From contig JAKJHU010001344.1 in the NCBI GenBank assembly GCA_022316685.1, forward strand, positions 16,083-80,082: a stretch of DNA of 64,000 bases. The letters run 5' to 3'. The notes beneath the pieces are model-generated. The model was not told the origin of the DNA and ran no database searches. It was given only the letters and a program-made list of their open reading frames with translations. Numbering within the stretch: the stretch's first letter is position 1; the number at the start of each line of letters is the position of its first letter. The translations under genes and the position numbers were made by a program. This document shows, piece by piece, positions 57,285 through 64,000 of this stretch. Origin of the DNA: Progne subis subis. Lineage: Eukaryota; Chordata; Aves; Passeriformes; Hirundinidae.

Positions 57285-57765
57285 TTGTGTGTCTGGGTGT
57301 TTATTTCTGTACAGTTTGGGTGCTTCTCAGCACAATTTTTGTGTCTGGGTGCCTGTTCCTGTTCCATTTGTGTGTCTGGGTGTTTATTTCTGTACAGTTT
57401 GGGTGTTTCTCAGTACAATTTTTGTGTCTGGGTGCCTGTTCCTGTTCCATTTGTGTGTCTGGGTGTTTATTCCTGTGCAGTTTGGGTGTTTCTCAGTACA
57501 ATTTTTGTGTCTGGGAGTCTGTTCCTGTTCCATTTGTGTGTCTGGGTGTTTATTCCTGTGCAGTTTGGGTGTTTCTCAGTACAATTTTTGTGTCTGGGTG
57601 CCTGTTCCTGTTCCGTTTGTGTGTCTGGGTGTTTATTTCTGTACAGTTTGGGTGTTTCTCAGCACAATTTTTGTGTCTGGGAGTCTGTTCCTGTTCCGTT
57701 TGTGTGTCTGGGTGTTTGTTCCTGTGCAGTTTGGGTGTTTTTCTGTACAATTTGAGTGTCTGGCT
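57285..57765. repeat. 83-base higher-order repeat
   Basis: The 30-base motif is organised here as an 83-base unit: the mark TTGTGTGTCT recurs at 57285, 57368, 57451, 57534, 57617 and 57700, exactly 83 apart. Includes GTTTCTCAGTACAATTTTTG once per unit. Confidence 0.95.
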
Positions 57766-58814
57766 GTGGGTGATGGCTGAACTTCTTCTCTCTGTCCTGC
57801 ACCATCCTGCCCTGCTCGAATCAGCTCCGTGGTTCTGTTGCTGTTTTACAGATGGCATTTCCAGGGCTGGGGAATGCGGTGTCTGCCCCAGGCCAGGGCA
57901 GTTCCACACCCAGAACTCGATTTTGTCCAGAGTTTGTTCCTTCTCCTCAGCAAAACGGGCTCAGGGGGCATTGGATAAATATCCCTGAAGGAAAACCATT
58001 TGTGCTCTGTCTTGGGGGTAGAGTATTCCAGCTGAAAATTCCTGCGGCTGGGGAGATTATTCCCTTTATAAATGGAGGATCAGCTCCATAATTCCAGCTC
58101 TGGGGTTGCTCTCACTGAGAATGGAGGATGCAGTGAGGGAGAGAGATATTCCAGAGCTGCCAAAAACCTGCAAATCCAGGGTGGGAATTGCTGTTCAAAC
58201 ATCCTCGCGTGGAGTAGAGGAAAAAAAAAATAAAAAATCTGATTTTATTTGCAGTGGGAGGCCCCCAGACTTTGCTTCCCAAGGTTTATTTGACAGAAAG
58301 AGCAGGGCCCTGGTGCTCCTGGTGCTGGTTCTGCAGGGAGAGAATCTTACAAGGATTTTGTTCTTCCCTTCCCCGCTCCTCCTGCCATTCCAAGTTTTCA
58401 TCCCGTGGTTTCTCTCCGGGTGTTCGACCCGTGCCAGGCAGCGCCGTCCTGTTCCGTGGGGGGTGATTGTGGCACCAGGAGTGACAACAAATGCCAAAAT
58501 TGGGCAGATTTGCCAAAAAATCGTCACCACCTGGGGCGGTGAAGGCAGCGTTCCTGCCTTGGTTTAGGAGCCCTCTGCCATTCCTGGGAGAGTCGTTCCA
58601 GGGAATTGCCGGAATTTCTGGTGCAGTTTGTTGGGATCAGGCTTGGGAAATCCAGGTTCTCTGGACCCGTCGTGTGTTCGGCAGGGAATTCAGTGGTGGG
58701 GGAGTAAAAGGAGGGGATTTGTCCCAAAAAAATCATGGGGAAGGGGAGGTTCTGCACGGAGCCCCGCGGGGTTGGGGTGGTTGGCGTCGCTCAGCAGAGT
58801 TTCGGGATTAATGT
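57766..58814 (+). other. CSMD2 intron, no recognised gene
   Basis: Nothing coding recognised between two minisatellites. Confidence 0.5.
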
Positions 58815-59775
58815 GGTCATTCCTGGGAATGTTTGGGTGTGGGGGTAAATCTCTTCATTCCTGGGAACGTTTGATTTGGTTTTGAGATAAATGTGGTCAT
58901 TCCTGGGAATGTTTGATTTGGGTTTGGGATTAGCGTGGTCATTCCTGGGAATGTTTGATTTGGTTTTGGGATAAATGTCGTCATTCCTGGGAATGTTTGA
59001 TTTGGTTTGGAGTTAGCGTGGTCATTCCTGGGAATGTTTGGGTTTGGGGATAAATCTGTTCATTCCTGAGAATGTTTGGATGGGTTTGTGAACAAACACA
59101 TTCATTTCTGGAAATGTTTGAGTTTGGGATTAACATGGTCATTCCTGGGCATGTTTGAATGGATTTGGGGATAAAACTGTTCATTCCTGGGAGTGTTTGG
59201 TTTGGTTTTGGGATAAATGTGGTCGTTCCTGGGAATGTTTGGGTTTGGGAACAAACACATTCATTTCTGGAAATGTTTGATTGGGTTTGGGATAAATGTG
59301 GTCATTTTTGCGAGTGTTTGAATGGATTTGGAGATAAATCTTTTCATTCCTGGGAAGCTTTGAATGGAACACGTTCATTTCTGGAAATGTTTGTTTCGGT
59401 TTGGGATAAACGTGGTCATTCCTGAGAATGTTTGAATGGATTGAGGATAAACCCATTCATTCCTGGGGTTGTTTGAATGGATTTGGGAGCACGTGTATTC
59501 ATTCCTGGCAATGTTTGATTCCATGTGGGGCTAAATCAGTTCATTCCCGGGAGTGTTGGGGTTTGGGGATAGGCGTGTTCATTCCTGGGAATGTTTGAGT
59601 GGAACATGTTCATTTCTGGAAATGTTTGATTTGGGTTTGGGATAAATGTGTTCATTCCTGGGAATGTTTGAATGGGTTTGGGGATAAATGTGTTCATTCC
59701 TGGGAATGTTTGAATGGATTGGGGATGGTTGCATTCATGGATTGGGCATAAACGTGTTCACTGCTGGGCATATTT
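58815..59775. repeat. Degenerate minisatellite of about 40 bases
   Basis: About 20 units built on CATTCCTGGGAATGTTTGAT and GGTTTGGGATAAATGTGGT. Units vary from about 27 to 48 bases and are strongly diverged. Confidence 0.92.
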
Positions 59776-61207
59776 TAATGGATTTGGGATAAATGTTTTC
59801 ATTAACATTCCAGTTATTCCTGCCATTCCCATTTCCCCCCTGCCTTGGAGAATTCCCTGTTTTATTCCTGCCTCGTTTAACCCTCCCCACGCTGGTTGGG
59901 GTTTCAGGAGGCTGCACTGGGACGTTCCCGCTGCTGGGGTGGAGTTGGATGGGGCCGAGTTTATTTTTTGGGATCTTCCTGCTGCTCCCCACGAGCAGAG
60001 CTGGAGGCGAGGGCCAAGCTGGCCGCGCTCAGGGCAGCAGCTGCCCTCGCCCCACACATTTTGGGGTCTCCAAGGGGGGGTCAGCACTCGCCCCCATGCG
60101 TTTATGGGATCGGGAATGTGTGGGACAGCCCCATCCCAGCCCTGCAGGAGCCCGGGTGCGGCACTTGGCAGAGCCCAAACCCCAACAGCACCACGAGGCT
60201 TTTTTCGGAGCAAGAAAATGGCCACAAACTTCCAACTTCTTGTGGCCACGGCGAAAATTCCCGAGGGAGGCTGCTGGGAGAGGAGGAGTTCTGTGGGAGA
60301 TTGTGGGAATTCGGGAGAGGATCTTGGTGCAGCAGCCTTGGGGCACATCCCGGATGGCTGCAGGGTCCCTGGCTGGATCAGCAGCTCCCAGTAAGTTTTA
60401 AAGAACTTCTTCTTCTTCCCAAAGCCCAGCCCTGCTCCTGCTGGAGTGGGTGGCAGTGAAACCTGCTCCTCCCTGCACATCTATTTTAAATTCAGTGATA
60501 TTTTCCTCAGGATTTGCTTCCCCAAAACCTTCCTGGTTTTCATTCTTCTCCTCATACCTGCAGTCCTCAGCTGGGTTTTGGTGCTCTGAAATAACAAAAA
60601 GCTCCCAGTTCATTTTGCTCCAAACTCCTTCCCTCACCTCCCACTGGCCCTGTGGTGTTTTCAGCAGGAAAAGGCACCACCAGATGCAGATTTTATTTTT
60701 TTTTTCCCCCTTGGAATAACAGATACAGAAAGAGGAAAATACGAAATGTAAAGCACTTTTCTTGCCCAGCTGAGTTTCCAGCACCGGAATGCTGGGCATT
60801 AATCAGGCTCCTGCTGAGCTCCTGCTTTTCCAGGCCATCACCGAGTTCTGCCCAGAGGAAGGATTTTCTGGAAAAAAAGGAAATGCAAAGCAGAAAATCC
60901 ACTCCTGTCTCCCAGCTCCCTCCCAAGAGGTCAGAGTCTGTGGGAGCAGGATCTAAAAACGGAGAGGAAAGTCAGGAATTTTGTATTGTTTCCATGGAAA
61001 CTGAAGTTATCCCGGTGATTCCTTGCTCAGTTTTCACTCCTGACCCTGGTGCCTTTCCTGCTCCCATGGTGTGACCTCTCCTTGGGATCAGCCCTGGATT
61101 CTCCTGCAGGATGGGCAGGGATGGAGAGTCTGGAGTCAGGAACGGGAGAAGAGAGATGGTCTGGGAGGAGACAGGATCTGGGGCAGGGAGAATAAAAGAG
61201 AAAAAAC
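59776..61207 (+). other. CSMD2 intron, no recognised gene
   Basis: The 226- to 240-residue frames at 59714-60480 on the two strands carry no known domain. A CG-containing stretch lies near 59930-60200 but no exon was recognised. Confidence 0.5.
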
Positions 61208-61211
61208 AACA

Positions 61212-61333
61212 TGAGAAGAGAAGAGAAGAGAAGAGAAGAGAAGAGAAGAGAAGAGAAGAGAAGAGAAGAGAAGAGAAGAGAAGAGAAGAGAAGAGAAGAG
61301 AAGAGAAGAGAAGAGAAGAGAAGAGAAGAGAAG
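61212..61333. repeat. Pure (AAGAG)n pentanucleotide array
   Basis: About 24 copies of AAGAG, purine only, with a short GAAGGAGAAG tail up to 61355. Gives false EEKRREEKR and LLFSSLLFS frames. Confidence 0.95.
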
Positions 61334-61355
61334 AAGGAGAAGAGAAGGAGAAGAG

Positions 61356-62019
61356 AGCTGCAGGAGCTTCTCCTGCCTGATCCATGCTCACATCCGTGTC
61401 CCCCTCCGAAGGAAAGAACCAAGGAGCTGCTCCTTCATTGTTTCAGTGCTCTAGGCCAAGGCAGAATCCTGATTCTGCTCGTGACAACTTGAACAATTCC
61501 CCGTGCTGGTTCGTTCGTGACGTGGTCTCGCTGCTCTGTGTCTGCTCTGATTTATTCTGCATTTAATAAAGGCGTTTTTCTCATCGCCTTTGCAGTGCTT
61601 GGTCAGCGATAACAATTATTGACAAATACAATTTTTTGACAAATATAACGATTATTGACTGAATCAGCTTTGTAAACAGCTCCTCCCCCCAGTGCTGTGC
61701 ACATCACGAAGTGACCTCTCCTGGCATTTAACAAGGATAATAAATATTAATTTATTACCCTTGCTGCTCCCAGCCCGGCTGATGGACGGCTGCAGGCAGC
61801 AGCGCTGGCCTCTGTCGTGCTGGGGGTGACTCCTGCTGCCGAGGGCTCTTTGGGATGCTCCAGCAGCTCCAGACGGGTGGAGCTGGGCTGTCTCCCACCT
61901 TTCCTGCTGCTGTCATCCTCCTCCTGACAGCCTGGCCTTGCCTGTTGTTAAACAGCTCCTGGTTTATCCCAGTGTCCAGCTCCAGGGAGGCTGACGTGGA
62001 TCCCAGAGGAAGAGCTGAA
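61356..62019 (+). other. CSMD2 intron, no recognised gene
   Basis: 61480-61600 has an AATAAAGGCG motif that could be a piece of an old LTR, but no ends were found. Nothing else recognised. Confidence 0.45.
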
Positions 62020-62900
62020 ACCTCCTTCCACATTGAGGAAAAACCTCCTGCCACAATGAGGAAAAACCTCCTGCCACAATGAGGAAAAACCTCCTTCCAG
62101 GGTGAGGAAAAACCTCCTTCCACATTGAGGAAAAACCTCCTTCCAGGGTGAGGAAAAACCTCCTTCCACATTGAGGAAAAACCTCCTTCCAGGGTGAGGA
62201 AAAACCTCTTTCCACAGTGAGGAAAAACCTCCTGCCACGGTGAGGAAAAACCTCCTTCCATGGTGAGGAAAAACCTCCTTCCAACGGTGAGGAAAAACCT
62301 CCTTCCAACGGTGAGGAAAAACCTCCTTCCACGGTGAGGAAAAACCTCTTTCCACAGTGAGGAAAAATCTCCTTCCACGGTGAGGAAAAATCTCCTTCCA
62401 CGGTGAGGAAAAATCTCCTTCCACGGTGAGGAAAAACCTCCTTCCAGAGTGAGGAAAAACCTCCTTCCACATTGAGGAAAACCTCCTTCCAACGGTGAGG
62501 AAAAACCTCCTTCCACGGTGAGGAAAAACTCTGCCACGGTGAGGAAAAACCTTCCAACAGTGAGGAAAAACCTCCTTCCAGGGTGAGGAAAAACCTCCTT
62601 CCAGGGTGAGGAAAAACCTCCTTCCAGGGTGAGGAAAAACCTCCTTCCAGGGTGAGGAAAAACCTCATTCCAGGGTGAGGAAAAACCTCCTGCCACGGTG
62701 AGGAAAAATCTCCTTCCAACAGTGAGGAAAAACCTCCTGCCACGGTGAGGAAAAACCTCCTTCCAGGGTGAGGAAAAACCTCCTTCCAGGGTGAGGAAAA
62801 ACCTCCTGCCACAGTGAGGAAAAACCTTCCACAATGAGGAAAAATCTCCCTCTACAATGAGGAAAAGCCTTCCACAGCAAGGAAAAACCTCCTCTCTTTC
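62020..62900. repeat. 23-base minisatellite
   Basis: Nearly 40 copies of GGTGAGGAAAAACCTCCTTC plus CAC or CAGG, with subtypes differing in CTTCCAGGG, CTTCCACGG, CTGCCACGG and CTTCCAACGG. The subtypes occur in runs, so short blocks have been copied locally. Gives a false 397-residue frame on the - strand (FFLTVEGGFSSPWKEVFPH type). Confidence 0.97.
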
Positions 62901-64000
62901 ACAAGATGAAGAAAACCATCGTCTCACAGACACCATGCTCTTGTTCATGGACCTTGTGGCCTCCTGGGCTGGATGTTCCCCTCTGGAATGTGATTCCAGC
63001 TCCCCTCTCCATCAAGGAGAGCTTTTTCTTGGCCACAGCTGGTTGGTCCTCCAGCTCCAACTCGCCTTTCTCCTCACTGATCTTAAGGAAAATCAAAACC
63101 CTCATTTACTTCCCTGCAGTGGAGACTCTTGGAGGGGTTTTTTGTTGTTGGTTTTTTGGTTTTTTTTTTATCAGCTCCTCTTTAATCTGTCACTTTATTT
63201 TATCTGGCAAAGGTTAATTTTATATTCTTCCCTCGCTCTGCTCCTCTCCCCTTTGTCAGCAAGTCCTTTGTTGTTTTATTTTCTGATCTGGCGCCTGCAC
63301 CTCTCTCTTGCCGGGCTGCTGGAGGTCCTGGCTGAATGCTAATTCACCCCCTTGGATTTAAAAATTTAGAGGAGACACCTCATCCCTGCAGCCGAGACAT
63401 TTCCCTGGGTGCCAAGGCATTTATTTTCAATTTTCCCGAGGCAGATTACACCGTGCTTATGCTGACAGAATTATTTGACAGCATCCCTGATATTTCAGTG
63501 TCTGGTAGAGAGAGAGAGCCAAAAAAAAGAAAGAAAAAAAAAAAATCCTGAGGATGTTTCACGGTTTGTTTTCTCTTTAATCTGCTCTCTTTGTGGCTGA
63601 GAGCGGGGAATGGCCTTGATAACGTCACGGGAACGTCCCAATTATTTGATCCCAGCCCATTAAGTGGTGAGGGGAGACAGAGGGAAAATAACAGAGGGGA
63701 GGCAGAGCAGTGATCCAAATAATTGTCTGAATGCCAGCCCCAAGCCAGGCTCATCCTCCGTGCCAGGAATTAGGGAGATGGATGTTCCCAATAATGGGTT
63801 TTACCAAGGGTGGCGGTGGGGAAAAAGGATGAGCAAAGCATCCAGACATAAAACTCCCCAAAGTTTGGGCAGGTAGCACTTCAGAGGCAGCCTTGCCTTG
63901 CCAAATTAATGGGCCTTGGCAGCTGCAGCCCGGGATGGATTGAAGCCCCGGAGAGCTGGAGGGTTTTTCATGCACGCTCTTACCCTCAGCTCTGTTTTTT
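62901..64000 (+). other. CSMD2 intron to the window edge, no recognised gene
   Basis: A T run near 63150-63165 and an AAAAG-rich piece at 63520-63545. No exon or mobile element recognised. Confidence 0.5.

Noticed and set aside
56713..57988. FVSVQFGCLGVCSC-type frames with many cysteines
   Set aside because: Produced by the 30/83-base minisatellite in more than one phase; not a cysteine-rich domain.
61480..61620. AATAAAGGCG with surrounding U5-like sequence
   Set aside because: Suggestive of an LTR fragment, but no TG..CA ends, TATA box or target duplication was found.
61755..62948. 397-codon - strand frame rich in FFLTVEGGFSSPWKEVFPH
   Set aside because: It is the translation of the 23-base minisatellite.

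Overview
This is a vertebrate, very probably bird, genomic window lying inside one large gene. Seven of the eight recognised coding exons sit in unbroken order on the + strand from 29845 to 52359 or just upstream (16319-16431 and 23328-23405), all with GT-AG borders and matching phases. Joined, they read through the end of one CUB domain, a Sushi (CCP) domain, a complete CUB domain and another Sushi domain. The peptide best fits CSMD2, a giant single-pass neuronal membrane protein. The bird assignment rests on many short 3'-end copies of CR1 LINEs, several short solo LTRs, and abundant GC-rich minisatellites of the kind common on avian microchromosomes. The window starts and ends inside introns: no earlier exon was found in 1-16318 and no later one after 52360.

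Region by region: 1-1650 holds a second gene, nested in a CSMD2 intron on the opposite strand. It is an intronless 164-codon frame for a very arginine-rich protein with one HMG box and an (RS)n tract, with its own polyadenylation signal, a CpG-rich promoter, CCAAT boxes and cAMP-response elements that recur in a degenerate tandem array. In mammals the testis gene HMGB4 also lies inside CSMD2 on the opposite strand, so this may be its avian counterpart. 1.6-16.3 kb is intron with minisatellites, one solo LTR, CR1 pieces and a long inverted repeat (11103-11916). 16.3-45.2 kb carries the first seven CSMD2 exons, separated by introns with LTRs, CR1 copies and local duplications. 45.2-52.4 kb contains two related solo LTRs with perfect target-site duplications, a 0.47-kb copy of sequence next to an upstream exon, and the last exon. 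52.4-64 kb is a single intron crowded with minisatellites.

The most interesting points are: the nested HMG-box/RS gene and its CRE-rich promoter; a solo LTR ending 43 bases before a CSMD2 exon, creating an in-frame alternative acceptor; two other exons whose 3' splice-site region is triplicated in tandem; and a long hairpin-forming inverted repeat. Most transposable elements are antisense to CSMD2. No tRNA, rRNA, CRISPR or bacterial-type feature was seen. All identifications come from reading the sequence and from recalled family knowledge; no database search was run.
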